Shown here: positions 16,298 through 25,268 of the stretch, piece after piece | How positions within the stretch are numbered: the stretch's first letter is position 1 | Layout: every line of letters starts with the position of its first letter | Source of the DNA: JAWXBM01 sp034440115 | GTDB taxonomy: Bacteria; Pseudomonadota; Gammaproteobacteria; Xanthomonadales; SZUA-36 | NCBI GenBank assembly: GCA_034440115.1 | Contig: JAWXBM010000094.1 | Location: forward strand, 1 to 57,243 | Length of the DNA stretch: 57,243 nt | Reading direction: 5' to 3' | Translations under genes and position numbers: made by a program | Notes under the pieces: model-generated | Seen by the model: only the letters and a program-made list of their open reading frames with translations | Databases searched by the model: none | Told to the model about the DNA's origin: nothing

Positions 16298-16974
16298 TGG
16301 CCAACTCAATGCGGCCAGGTACTGAAAGCGTGCGGCCGTCAGCCAGAAGCGGCTCGGCATTTGGCCTGGTGATGCTGTTGATTGCCTTGGCGCTGACCGG
16401 CTGCACCGGTGTGCTGGATAGCAACAAGCCTGCACGGGAAGTCTATTTGCTGCAACCACCTGTCGTAGGTAGCACCGCCGTAACAAATCCAGCCAGGTTG
16501 GTGCTGTCCTTGATTACTGTTCCCGGGTTGGATACCGATGATATCCAGGTGCTGGGGCCCAGCGCCCGTTTGATTCCGGTGGCCAATGCCCATTGGCCTG
16601 ATAATCTTCCCGAAGTCATCAGCTCCCTGAGTCGCCGCACGCTGGTCGACTCGGGTCTGTTTAAAAGCGTCGATCTGGGCGACATGGCGCGACCAGGAGA
16701 CTGGCTGCTGGAGTTGGAATTGCGAGCTTTTTACGGTGTGCAGAATAGCGCCGGTGCAACCACTTCGGTGCTGATGCAACTGGAAGGAACTATCCGCTGT
16801 GAGCAAAAAACCGAAGCGAACAACGAAGTGACCGCTGATGGCTTCAAACTGGAAAGCAGCAATAGTGTAACTTCTGGCAGCCTTGCAGACTTGGTGGCTG
16901 CACACCAGAGCGCTCTGAATGAAATCCTGCAGGCCTTGCCTGTCCGGATACAGCAGTCCTGCGGTACATCTTGA
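16294..16974 (+). CDS. ABC-type transport auxiliary lipoprotein (PqiC-like)
   Basis: The 226-residue product has a lipoprotein signal with LTGC (about residue 36). A PqiC/DUF330-type domain follows, recognisable from EVYLLQPP, the strand LVLSLITVPGLDTDDIQV and HWPDNLPEVISS. Such outer-membrane lipoproteins complete MCE transport bridges. The start overlaps the MCE gene stop by 4 nt, making a four-gene operon. A minus-strand gene ends 3 nt after it. Confidence 0.85.
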   Translation: MMANSMRPGTESVRPSARSGSAFGLVMLLIALALTGCTGVLDSNKPAREVYLLQPPVVGSTAVTNPARLVLSLITVPGLDTDDIQVLGPSARLIPVANAHWPDNLPEVISSLSRRTLVDSGLFKSVDLGDMARPGDWLLELELRAFYGVQNSAGATTSVLMQLEGTIRCEQKTEANNEVTADGFKLESSNSVTSGSLADLVAAHQSALNEILQALPVRIQQSCGTS

Positions 16975-16977
16975 TAT

Positions 16978-19398
16978 TCAGAGCGTACTCATCTGCAAAT
17001 GATAGTACGGCGGCTTGTCTTTGTAGCGCCGTATCGCCAGCCGCAGGATTTCTTCCAGAAAATCACCGTACTCCATGCCCGCCAACGCAGCCACTGAAGG
17101 CACACAATCGGTAGGCCCTATGGAAGGGTTAGGATTGATTTCAAGCACGTAGGGATTGCCCTTGGCATCAATGCGCACCTCGGCCCGGCCATAATCACTG
17201 CAGCCCACCACGTTGAAAGCATCCAGCGCAATTTCTGATATCAATGCAGTCAACTTGCCGGGTACACCCTTGGGCGGACGCTGCACTTCGATATTTTTTT
17301 TGTGCACTGCACTGCCAAGAAACTTGGCTTCATAAGGGTACATAGGCCAGTAACCTTCCGGCAATTGGCTGAATATGGAGCGTGACAAGGGCAGCACGCG
17401 TTGCTCGTCTTCCCAGTTACCCAGGATGGAGACATCGTATTCATCACCACCGATGAATTCTTCGATCAGCGCTGGTCGTTTCAACTCGTGCAGCACATAG
17501 TCGATACGCTCCAGCATAGCCCTGCGGGTGGTTACCACCGAATCGTTGGTGATGCCGATGGAGCTGTCGCTGTTGGCCGGTTTGACGATGGCGGGCAAAG
17601 GAAAATCCTCATCAAACTGTTCGGATGCTTCGTACAGATAATCCCAGCGTGGTGTGGGTATGTGGTGGAATGTCAACAGTTTTTTAACCCGGATCTTGTC
17701 CAGGCACAGCCCCAGAGTGAAGGGGTTGGAGCCGGTATACGGTACTTGCAAAATGTCCAGCAAGGCCGCTGCATGCGGCTCCAGCAAACCGGTGTGGTTG
17801 ATGCGCTCACACATATTGAAAACGATGGCAATCTGGTCGCGCTGGATCTGCTGCACCGCATCGAAAGGTTGGTTGAAATCCAGGAAGGTGGTGCGATAGC
17901 CGCGCTGTTCCAGCACTTGCGCAATGCTGCGCGCATCCGAGGTCAATTCAGCTTCAATGGGGTTATCGCTGCCGGCAAAGCCATTGCTGGCAATGCCCAC
18001 GTGCAGACTGCGCTGTTCGTTCATCGGCAGGTTGCGGATATGCTCGATGCGAGCCGCACCGATCACTGCGCGCCGGGCAATGCTGGCCGATGACATGCCG
18101 CTGCGCCGAACGGTCTTGCCCAGGGACGATCCACGGGAGAACTTCGCCACCTCCATTTTCACGCTACTGACGATACGATCGATGCGCTCTTCGGCCTCCC
18201 CAAGGGTGTCGGCTACGGCATACGCCCAGCCCATGTATTCATAGCCCAAAGGCGGTGCCAATACCGCATCACCGACTTTCTTGAAGAACTGCAATTCACC
18301 GGACTCAACCGATACGGGTATATCCAGCGCAGCCAGCACACCGGAATGCGGCGGTAAAAAGTATTTGCCGGAAACGTATTTTTTGGGTGTTTCCGGCTTG
18401 GCGATGGGTTGTACGTATTCCCCTAGCATGATGCGTGCAGCATTTTCGATCAGGTCCACACCCCAGGCGGTTTTGACAAAGTAATACACTTCGTCACCGC
18501 CCATGCGCAGGTTGACCTCAATCGGCATAGGACCGCGCGAGCTGAACTTGGCTTCGAAATGCACGCAACCGTCTTCCACGCCCAGTCGCTCGAGGATTTC
18601 CTCCGCCTGCTCTACCAACTCGGCTTGCTGTGAAGCGGCCAGCCGGCTGGGTATGCATTGGCCGGTCTCCACGAAGAAGGGTTCGCGGGTGGCGTCGTTA
18701 TCACTCATGGACCAAAACTTCAGCTTGCCGTTTTGCAGCAGGATATCAATATCGACTTCGTTACCGTCTATGTACTCCTCGGCCATGATGGCCGTGCCAG
18801 CCACCAGTGCGCTTTCAACTTCGGTATTGATGGTACTGCGGATATAGTCGACGGTTTCCTGCAGTTCCTGCAGGTTGTTGACCCGCACCACGTAAGCGCT
18901 GCTGCTGCCATACACCGGCTTGACCACCAGCGGAAAACGCAGCCTGGCGATGGACTGCTCCAGCGGCACATCGGCCGCAATCATGGTGTGACCCGGCGTG
19001 GGTAAACCATTGTTGCTGCAGAATTCGCGGAACAAATGTTTGTCGCGAGCGATGCGCGCCACTTCGTAAGGGATACCCACCAGGCCCAAGTGATCGCGTA
19101 TGCGCGAACACAGCAGCACATCGTCTTCCCAAAAAGTGATCACGCCATCGGCTTGCAGCTCCGGGTGCGCCTGAAAGAAGTCCGTCATGGCCCGCAAGGA
19201 AGCGGTGTGATCAGCGGTGTCCGTGAGTATCCACTGCTCAGCGTAGTTTCGTGCCCAGTTCACTTGCTTGTGCATGATGATCAGGCGGCAACCCAGTTCA
19301 TGCAGTCGCTTCAGGGTAAAGCGTTTCTTGCGATTGCCGGTATTGACTACCAGCAATACCCGTCCTTGGATTGAGCTTTTCTTACGTGCTTGCGGCAA
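16978..19398 (-). CDS. Tandem ATP-grasp ligase (carnosine-synthase-like plus D-Ala-D-Ala-ligase-like halves)
   Basis: This 806-residue protein contains two complete ATP-grasp modules. The N-terminal half (about 15-440) has DKHLFREFCSNNGLPTPG, FPLVVKPVYGSSSAYVVRV, EEYIDGNEVDIDIL and the Mg site FEAKFSS...IEVNLRMGGDE, resembling the carnosine-synthase/BacD type. The C-terminal half (about 462-806) is DdlB-like, with PYTGSNPFTLGLCLDKIRVK, FPLPAIVKPANSDSSIGI, EEFIGGDEYDVSIL and VLEINPNPSIGPTDC. ATP-grasp ligases join a carboxyl to an amine through an acyl phosphate. Two active modules could build a tripeptide or a modified dipeptide. It is last in an operon, 6 nt after the acetyltransferase gene. 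Product unknown. Confidence 0.85.
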   Translation of the reverse strand: MPQARKKSSIQGRVLLVVNTGNRKKRFTLKRLHELGCRLIIMHKQVNWARNYAEQWILTDTADHTASLRAMTDFFQAHPELQADGVITFWEDDVLLCSRIRDHLGLVGIPYEVARIARDKHLFREFCSNNGLPTPGHTMIAADVPLEQSIARLRFPLVVKPVYGSSSAYVVRVNNLQELQETVDYIRSTINTEVESALVAGTAIMAEEYIDGNEVDIDILLQNGKLKFWSMSDNDATREPFFVETGQCIPSRLAASQQAELVEQAEEILERLGVEDGCVHFEAKFSSRGPMPIEVNLRMGGDEVYYFVKTAWGVDLIENAARIMLGEYVQPIAKPETPKKYVSGKYFLPPHSGVLAALDIPVSVESGELQFFKKVGDAVLAPPLGYEYMGWAYAVADTLGEAEERIDRIVSSVKMEVAKFSRGSSLGKTVRRSGMSSASIARRAVIGAARIEHIRNLPMNEQRSLHVGIASNGFAGSDNPIEAELTSDARSIAQVLEQRGYRTTFLDFNQPFDAVQQIQRDQIAIVFNMCERINHTGLLEPHAAALLDILQVPYTGSNPFTLGLCLDKIRVKKLLTFHHIPTPRWDYLYEASEQFDEDFPLPAIVKPANSDSSIGITNDSVVTTRRAMLERIDYVLHELKRPALIEEFIGGDEYDVSILGNWEDEQRVLPLSRSIFSQLPEGYWPMYPYEAKFLGSAVHKKNIEVQRPPKGVPGKLTALISEIALDAFNVVGCSDYGRAEVRIDAKGNPYVLEINPNPSIGPTDCVPSVAALAGMEYGDFLEEILRLAIRRYKDKPPYYHLQMSTL

Positions 19399-19404
19399 TC
19401 TGAA

Positions 19405-19881
19405 TCAACTCCCTTTCAGTGCTGGGTCATCCGTTGCAGGCTGCAGCGGCATACGAAAATAAACCACGCGTTCGGTTTCTGCAAAGCCCAGAGCAGCATG
19501 GGCTGCCAGACTGTTGGCATCACCGATTTCCACATCCGAGGCAAACTCTTTACAGCCCTTCCCGGCACCAAATTCAGCGGCAGCCTTACACAGAGCGTGA
19601 GCTATGCCTTTACCACGATGCTCGGGACGGACAAAAATTCCTTCCAGGAACAAGGCCGGCCGGTGCTGGCAACCATTCACGTAATCATGACGGATGGCGA
19701 CTTCGGCAAAGCCCGTGGGAATCCCATCCTCATCGTTGGCGATAAATGCAGTGAAGCTACCACTGACGCGCAGGCTTTGCAGGAATTGCTGGTGTTCACC
19801 GGGGAAATCTTCCGGAAAAAACTGCGCACGCAGGTTCAGCCAGTCATTATCGCTTGTATCCGTAGTACTTCGAATGTGCAT
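19405..19881 (-). CDS. GNAT acetyltransferase resembling aminoglycoside 6'-N-acetyltransferase AAC(6')-I
   Basis: The 158-residue protein closely follows the AAC(6')-I pattern: AIRHDYVNGC, FLEGIFVRPEHRGKGIAHAL (acetyl-CoA loop RGKGIA), GKGCKEFASD, a Asn-Ser turn, then ALGFAETERVVYFR. Those enzymes acetylate an amino sugar, but chromosomal homologues can have other amine substrates. Here it sits between an MFS carrier gene (21 nt upstream) and a tandem peptide ligase (6 nt downstream). It may therefore acetylate that ligase's substrate or product rather than serve drug resistance. Assignment to the subfamily is strong; the role is inference. Confidence 0.8.
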   Translation of the reverse strand: MHIRSTTDTSDNDWLNLRAQFFPEDFPGEHQQFLQSLRVSGSFTAFIANDEDGIPTGFAEVAIRHDYVNGCQHRPALFLEGIFVRPEHRGKGIAHALCKAAAEFGAGKGCKEFASDVEIGDANSLAAHAALGFAETERVVYFRMPLQPATDDPALKGS

Positions 19882-19902
19882 TGCAAGAAACCTCTGTAGT
19901 CC

Positions 19903-21126
19903 TCAACTGGCATCCGCCAAGGCAGGAATACGCTTGCGTAACCAGCTATACATGCCCGCATAAATGCACAGCCCGACAATGGCGGCCGTCGCTCCCATGC
20001 TGAAAACCGCACTGTAACCCAGGCCGGCGCCCAGCAGGCTGGCGGCAATATTCGGTCCGACGATCTGGCCCAGGCCTTGTGCCCCGGGCATCAAGGATGC
20101 AAAAGCACCCGAGTGATCGACATTGGCCACCGTTGCCATCTGGTACACGTCGATAAAAATCCACAACAGGTTAAAGCTCCGGACACTGAGCAACATGCTC
20201 AAATCATTCATCCCCGTGCTGAGCAGGAATACCGCCGAAATCATGCCCACCAGGGCCAGCATCAGGGGGCGTGCCAGGCCAAAGCGGTTGCTGATCAGGG
20301 TTGCTACCAGGCAGCCCACCAGGCTACTGAATGAACCCCAAACCAGCAGCTTGCCGGTGTAATCATTGTCGATGCCCGCATCCAGACTGGCCAGTTCGAT
20401 GTAAGTCCAGTAAGCACCGATATTGACGTAGGTGAAAAATATCGCCGCCAGGCATAACCAGGGCACAAAACGTGGAACTTTGCGATGCTCATGGTGGTGC
20501 CGACCAGAAGCTTCTGCGACATCAATCTCGATATCCAGCAGCGGCTGCGACGGATAGCGGGGAATCCAGTGCAGCAACAGCAAGCCCAGGGCAAAAGCGC
20601 CGATGAATGTGTAATAGATGCCGTTCATGGACAACATGGGTAACACCTGCATCTCCAGCGCTTGCGAGAAAGCAAAAGCAAACAACATCATGTTGTATGC
20701 CCGCGCCGGCTTGGACGAGCCACCCAGGTTAGCCACAGCAACCGCGGTATAATTACCACTGCCGGTTCCGGCCAGCACGCGCAGCCACAACACCACTTCG
20801 TAATCGGTGTAAATGGTGCACAGGGCATTGGCCAATATGGCCAGACCGGCGCCGATCAGCACCAGGCTGCGCCGGTTCATACGACTGATCACCATGGAGG
20901 TCAGCACCGCGCCCAGCGCCAGCCCACCCAGGTCAGCTCCTGCTACCCGGCCCACTTGCTCTTCGCTGAAACCCAGCAACTCCACCCAGGCGGTACTGAT
21001 GACCGGAATGCCGACCAGCACACCGTAGCCGACCAGGGTCATATAAAGCGCAAGGGAAATGGATCGCCAGCCATCGAAAACGCTGTGCGGGTAGGTGAGT
21101 GTTTGTGCGCTGGTATTGGCTTGCAT
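19903..21126 (-). CDS. MFS transporter, first gene of the ATP-grasp operon
   Basis: This carrier of 407 residues has about 12 helices and a histidine-rich central loop (ASGRHHHEHRKVPRF) between its two halves. The ATG at 21126 follows GTGGAG and starts MQANTSAQTL. The frame is open further upstream, but only through the divergent promoter region. It is translated just ahead of the acetyltransferase and tandem ligase genes, so export (or uptake) of their product is the likely job. Confidence 0.85.
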   Translation of the reverse strand: MQANTSAQTLTYPHSVFDGWRSISLALYMTLVGYGVLVGIPVISTAWVELLGFSEEQVGRVAGADLGGLALGAVLTSMVISRMNRRSLVLIGAGLAILANALCTIYTDYEVVLWLRVLAGTGSGNYTAVAVANLGGSSKPARAYNMMLFAFAFSQALEMQVLPMLSMNGIYYTFIGAFALGLLLLHWIPRYPSQPLLDIEIDVAEASGRHHHEHRKVPRFVPWLCLAAIFFTYVNIGAYWTYIELASLDAGIDNDYTGKLLVWGSFSSLVGCLVATLISNRFGLARPLMLALVGMISAVFLLSTGMNDLSMLLSVRSFNLLWIFIDVYQMATVANVDHSGAFASLMPGAQGLGQIVGPNIAASLLGAGLGYSAVFSMGATAAIVGLCIYAGMYSWLRKRIPALADAS

Positions 21127-21216
21127 GGGCTCCACATCATACCGGCTTGTCAGCAGGATGCCACGAGCAGGGGATGCAAATTGTCGGATCACACCAGCAG
21201 CCATATCAATTCGGGC

Positions 21217-21326
21217 TATAATCACTGCAGAATTCAGGGTGTCAATGCCCTGGGAGAACCGCAAGGCCACGGCGCTGTCAGAAGCGTGTCAATACGAACT
21301 ACCAGGGAAGGTTCCAGGGTCTCAAT
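21217..21326 (+). promoter_or_regulatory. Divergent promoter region with TATAAT box and three GTSTCAAT direct repeats
   Basis: The 198 bp between the divergent starts at 21126 and 21325 contain a perfect TATAAT at 21217-21222 facing the plus-strand gene. The octamer GTGTCAAT occurs at 21239-21246 and 21286-21293, and GTCTCAAT at 21319-21326. The last copy runs into the start codon. These could bind a regulator shared by both directions. No good -35 box is seen. Confidence 0.35.
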
Positions 21327-22371
21327 GCAACCATCAAGCCAGCGCCTAAAAGCGGCATTATTGATCATCCTTGTGCTCGCTTCAGCCATTCCGGCCCCCA
21401 CTTTTGCAGCTCAATGGGGGCCGATCAATATCGCCGGCCAGGAAATCTGGCCGGGACAAACATTACGTTTCCCCTGGGGCGGCGAAACCAGCTTCGAGTC
21501 TGCCTATCTGGACTCACCGGTGTTTGTTGCCCGGGGCGCCAACCAGGGTCCCACCCTGTGCGTTACAGCCGGCATTCACGGCGATGAAATCAATGGCACT
21601 GAAATTGCCCGTCGTGCCTTCAGTTGGATAGACCCGCAACGTCTGGCCGGCACCGTAGTGGTTTTTCCCATGGTGAATGCCGCTGGTGTGCGCACCGGCA
21701 ACCGCTATATGGCGGACAGGCGCGATCTCAACCGGGAATTTCCCGGACGCTCCAACGGCAGCGTAACTGCCATCATTGCGTTTATGCTTTATACCGAGAT
21801 CACCCAGAACTGCAATTACCTGATTGACCTGCACACAGGTTCCTTCAGCCGTACCAACCACCCGCAGATTCGCGTAACCGGCGATGATCCGCGCGCGCTG
21901 GATCTGGCGCGGCATTTTGGCGTGGGCATTGTGGTGATCAACGAAGGCCCCAAGGGCAGCATTCGGCGTGAAGCCAACGATATGGGCATACCGTCAATTA
22001 TTTATGAAGCCGGTGAACCCTCGCGCTTTGACCTGGAGCAAATTGCCCAGGGTGTAAGAGGTATCGATTCAGTGATGGCCCATCTGGACATGGTAGAGGG
22101 CCCGGAAGAGATGGAAGTACCCGAATCCCGCATTTATACGCGCACCAGTTGGATACGCGTGCCTGCAGGCTCGGGCGGCTATTTTTTTCCGACTGTCGAG
22201 CTCGGTCAACAAGTGAAAAAGGGTGATCGATTGGGAACCATCGTTGACCCATTAACCGATCGTCAGACCAGCGTTGAAGCCAATTCAAATGGCGAAGTGA
22301 TCGGCATGGCCATGGCGCAGATCGTGCTTTCGGGCTATGCCTTGATACATCTGGGCCTGAGCCATCGCTAA
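21325..22371 (+). CDS. Secreted aspartoacylase/succinylglutamate desuccinylase-family (AstE/AspA) zinc hydrolase
   Basis: The 348-residue precursor has a signal peptide (LLIILVLASAIPAPTFAA, cleaved near 29). A zinc carboxypeptidase-like AstE/AspA domain follows: GIHGDEINGTE (H85, E88), RDLNREFPG (133-141), DLHTGS (H170) and a catalytic glutamate in YEAGE (E228). The C-terminal beta part holds GGYFFPTVELGQQVKKGDRLG. Family members remove acyl groups from N-acyl amino acids. A periplasmic form next to an acetyltransferase and peptide ligase suggests it opens or deacylates their product outside the cytoplasm. The longer upstream frame is rejected because it crosses the divergent gene. Confidence 0.85.
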   Translation: MQPSSQRLKAALLIILVLASAIPAPTFAAQWGPINIAGQEIWPGQTLRFPWGGETSFESAYLDSPVFVARGANQGPTLCVTAGIHGDEINGTEIARRAFSWIDPQRLAGTVVVFPMVNAAGVRTGNRYMADRRDLNREFPGRSNGSVTAIIAFMLYTEITQNCNYLIDLHTGSFSRTNHPQIRVTGDDPRALDLARHFGVGIVVINEGPKGSIRREANDMGIPSIIYEAGEPSRFDLEQIAQGVRGIDSVMAHLDMVEGPEEMEVPESRIYTRTSWIRVPAGSGGYFFPTVELGQQVKKGDRLGTIVDPLTDRQTSVEANSNGEVIGMAMAQIVLSGYALIHLGLSHR

Positions 22372-22389
22372 GCCGCTGGTGAAATTGAA

Positions 22390-23643
22390 TCAACGCCGGG
22401 CCGCTTTCTGCTCTTCCTCTTCATAAATTTGCGAGGCGGTTTGCACCGCAGTCAGCGCCTCGCTGAAGGGCACGTGTTGATCCAGCGGTGAAGCAGCGCG
22501 CCTGGGTATGCGCGTCAGCACGTAAATAAAGATCACCAGGTGAATCACCGTGGTGTAGAGATAAAGGCTGCTCTTGCTGAACAGGGTCATGGCAGCACCC
22601 GCCAGAAAGGGCCCGACGATGGCGCCAATGCCATACATCAACAGCAATCCACTGGACACCATGACGTATTCACCTGATTCGGCATAATCATTGGAATGAG
22701 CCACCGCGATGGCATACAGCGGAAAGGCTGTGGCACCCCAGGCGGCACTGAGCAAAATCAAAGTTGTGACGCCCAGGCCGTCATAAACAAAGCCCATGGT
22801 CAAGCCTGTACTGGCGGAAAGTATCGCCAACACGGCTATGACGACACGTCTGTCTGTACGATCAGACCAGAAACCCAAAGGCCATTGACCGATCGCGCCG
22901 CCGATGACGGCGGCGGTCATAAATGTTGCAGCAGTGGACACACTGGCTGAAACCCCGGCGGTAAATACCGGTGCCAGGGCCCAGAATGCGCCATTGGCCA
23001 ATCCCGAAGCCAGACAAACCATGGCGCCGGTGTGGGAAATAGCGAACAAACGTTTGATGTTCAGCTGCACCGAATCCGAGTGCTTGGGCGTGGTGGAGGT
23101 CGACATAACCACTGGTACAGCCGCCAGCGAAACCAGCACTGAAGCGATGGCAAACAGGGTCAGACCTGCAGGATCGTGGAACTGCAGTAACTGCTGCCCC
23201 ACCGCCATCAAGGTCATGCTGATGAAGGTATAAGCCGAAAACACCAGCCCGCGATTTTCATTGCTGGACTTTTCGTTCAACCAGCTTTCGATCACCACGT
23301 AGAGAATGGCAAAACAGAAACCGGATATCAGTCGCAGCAACCACCAGGCCCAGACGTTGACGAACAGCGCCAGTATCAACGGTGTAGCCGATGCGATCGC
23401 AGCCATGGCGGCAAACACCCGCACATGCCCCAGTTTCTGCACCAGTTTGACGCCGCGCAAGCAGCCAAAGGTAAAGCCCAAAAAGTAGGCACCACCCATC
23501 AGGCCGATACCAATGGTGGAGAATTCTTCCAGGTTGGCGCGCAAAGGTACCAGGATGCTTTGCAGGCCCTGGCCTGCCAACAGGATGGCTACGCCCAGCA
23601 ACAAAGCGGCGACGGGTGCGAGTGCTCGAATCATGGGCGGCAA
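22390..23643 (-). CDS. MFS transporter (YcaD-like)
   Basis: This 417-residue carrier has 12 predicted helices, and its N-half reads GIGLMGGAYFLGFTFGC and ESWLNEKSSNENRGLVFSAY. The ESWLN...RG loop is typical of the YcaD/UMF-type drug or small-molecule carriers. It converges on the secreted hydrolase gene, with 18 nt between their ends. It may belong to the same functional island, though its own promoter is on the nadB side. An internal ATG three codons in is an alternative start. Confidence 0.82.
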   Translation of the reverse strand: MPPMIRALAPVAALLLGVAILLAGQGLQSILVPLRANLEEFSTIGIGLMGGAYFLGFTFGCLRGVKLVQKLGHVRVFAAMAAIASATPLILALFVNVWAWWLLRLISGFCFAILYVVIESWLNEKSSNENRGLVFSAYTFISMTLMAVGQQLLQFHDPAGLTLFAIASVLVSLAAVPVVMSTSTTPKHSDSVQLNIKRLFAISHTGAMVCLASGLANGAFWALAPVFTAGVSASVSTAATFMTAAVIGGAIGQWPLGFWSDRTDRRVVIAVLAILSASTGLTMGFVYDGLGVTTLILLSAAWGATAFPLYAIAVAHSNDYAESGEYVMVSSGLLLMYGIGAIVGPFLAGAAMTLFSKSSLYLYTTVIHLVIFIYVLTRIPRRAASPLDQHVPFSEALTAVQTASQIYEEEEQKAARR

Positions 23644-23682
23644 TGATACCGGTTAGCGATACGCGGATGCCACCGAAACCGG

Positions 23683-23696
23683 GCGCCTCCAGGCGC
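23683..23696 (-). terminator. Short hairpin after nadB, possible terminator
   Basis: GCGCCT CC AGGCGC forms a perfect 6-bp hairpin 3 nt beyond the nadB stop on the minus strand. No T-run follows, so termination here is only possible. Confidence 0.3.
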
Positions 23697-23699
23697 TAA

Positions 23700-25268
23700 T
23701 CATTCACCCTCATGGTCGGCAACAAAGTGACAACCCTTACTGACCGGATTCAAACCCGCTGCATGCACCAGCAACAAAGCGGTCTGCACCGCATTGCGCA
23801 ATTCAATCAACTCACGCGTCAATCGGCAATCGCGGTAGAAAGACTGGATCTCCTCACGCAAGCCCAGCAAGATCCGCCTGGCCCGCGCCAAGCGTTGTGG
23901 CGAGCGCAGGATTCCGGCGTAGTTCCACATGGTTTGTTGCACCAGTGACAAATCCTGCTGCACCAGCGTCGCATCCGGTATTTCGCGCGGACTGTGCCAG
24001 TCACGCGGTATGGGCAATTGAAAAGACTCCATGGCAATATCACGGATATCCGCGTTGGCAGTGGCATGGGCTCCGGTCAGGCATTCCAGCAAAGAAGTGG
24101 AAGCCAGGCGATTGGCCCCGTGCAAGCCAGTGCAAGCCGTTTCGCCGATGGCGTTGAGGTTGCGCACATTGCTGCGGCCATCCAGGTCGGTATGCACGCC
24201 GCCGCAGGAATAATGCGCCGCCGGCACCACCGGTATCGGCTGCTGGCTGATATCGACAGCGTATTCCAGGCAACGCTGGAATACACCAGGAAAGTGTTCA
24301 CGCAGGAATTCAGCGGACATTGCAGAGGTATCGAGGTAAACGCAGCTGGCACCGCTCACCGCCAGTTCACGATGGATGGCGCGTGCCACCACATCACGCG
24401 GTGCCAATGAGCCCAGTGGATGCAGTGTATCCATAAAACGCGCACCGGCAGCATTGACCAACACGGCGCCTTCGCCGCGTAAGGCTTCGGTGACCAGGAA
24501 CCGTGGCGCATTACTGGCAAAAAATACCGTAGGATGAAATTGCACGTACTCCAGATCGATGACTCGCGCGCCTACGCGATAAGCCATGGCCACGCCGTGC
24601 CCTACGGTACCTGGCCGGTTGGTGCTGTATTGGAACACCTGACCCAAGCCACCGGTTGCCAGAATGGTCTTTTTGGCGACGATGGCCACAGGTTCAGTCT
24701 CACCTTGAGGCAAGACCCAGGCGCCGAAGCAGGTCAATGGCGCATAACGTGCGGCAATGTCGTCAGTGTTGTGCGACAGGGTAAGCAAATCAATGGCAAT
24801 TGCCCCCGTTTGGCGTTGGATATTGACCGTCGCATCCACCCCGGCTGAAACTGCAGAATGTATCGCCCGGCCAGTCAGATCCCGCGCATGGATGATGCGC
24901 CGTTCACTGTGGCCACCTTCGCGGGTATATTCCAGTTCGCCCTCGGGGTTGCGATCAAAGCCGACTTTCAATTCATCCAGCAGCAAGTCACGCACGGCTG
25001 CAGGGCCATCGCGCACCAGTTGCTCAACAGCGGCCGGGTTGGCTGTGCCATCGCTGGCAGCGAATATGTCTTCGGCCAGGCTGCCTCGCTCCGCGTCCGT
25101 GTCGTAGATTATTCCACCCTGGGCCCAATCGCTATTGGCCTCTTGCGGGCTGCCCATGGATAAGAGTTGTACCTTCAATCCCGCCCGTGCGGCCTGCAAG
25201 GCATAGGCTGAGCCAGCCAGGCCAGCGCCGATCACCAGGCAATCTGTTGCTATGATTTGATCGCTCAC
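23700..25268 (-). CDS. nadB: L-aspartate oxidase
   Basis: NadB oxidises L-aspartate to iminoaspartate with FAD, the first step of de novo NAD synthesis. The 522-residue protein starts with a flavin Rossmann motif (VIGAGLAGSAYALQAARAG). It continues with SDWAQGGI, GGHSERRIIHARD, the substrate-binding HPTVFF, LVTEALRGEGAVL and the ARG-rich LYSCGGVHTDLDGRSNV region; the helical succinate-dehydrogenase-type C-domain is present. It is last in the nadA-nadC-nadB operon and overlaps nadC by 4 nt. Confidence 0.95.
   Translation of the reverse strand: MSDQIIATDCLVIGAGLAGSAYALQAARAGLKVQLLSMGSPQEANSDWAQGGIIYDTDAERGSLAEDIFAASDGTANPAAVEQLVRDGPAAVRDLLLDELKVGFDRNPEGELEYTREGGHSERRIIHARDLTGRAIHSAVSAGVDATVNIQRQTGAIAIDLLTLSHNTDDIAARYAPLTCFGAWVLPQGETEPVAIVAKKTILATGGLGQVFQYSTNRPGTVGHGVAMAYRVGARVIDLEYVQFHPTVFFASNAPRFLVTEALRGEGAVLVNAAGARFMDTLHPLGSLAPRDVVARAIHRELAVSGASCVYLDTSAMSAEFLREHFPGVFQRCLEYAVDISQQPIPVVPAAHYSCGGVHTDLDGRSNVRNLNAIGETACTGLHGANRLASTSLLECLTGAHATANADIRDIAMESFQLPIPRDWHSPREIPDATLVQQDLSLVQQTMWNYAGILRSPQRLARARRILLGLREEIQSFYRDCRLTRELIELRNAVQTALLLVHAAGLNPVSKGCHFVADHEGE

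Noticed and set aside
20662..21324. Long plus-strand extension upstream of the secreted hydrolase
   Set aside because: It is antisense to the MFS gene, has no ribosome site, and the signal peptide begins at 21325.
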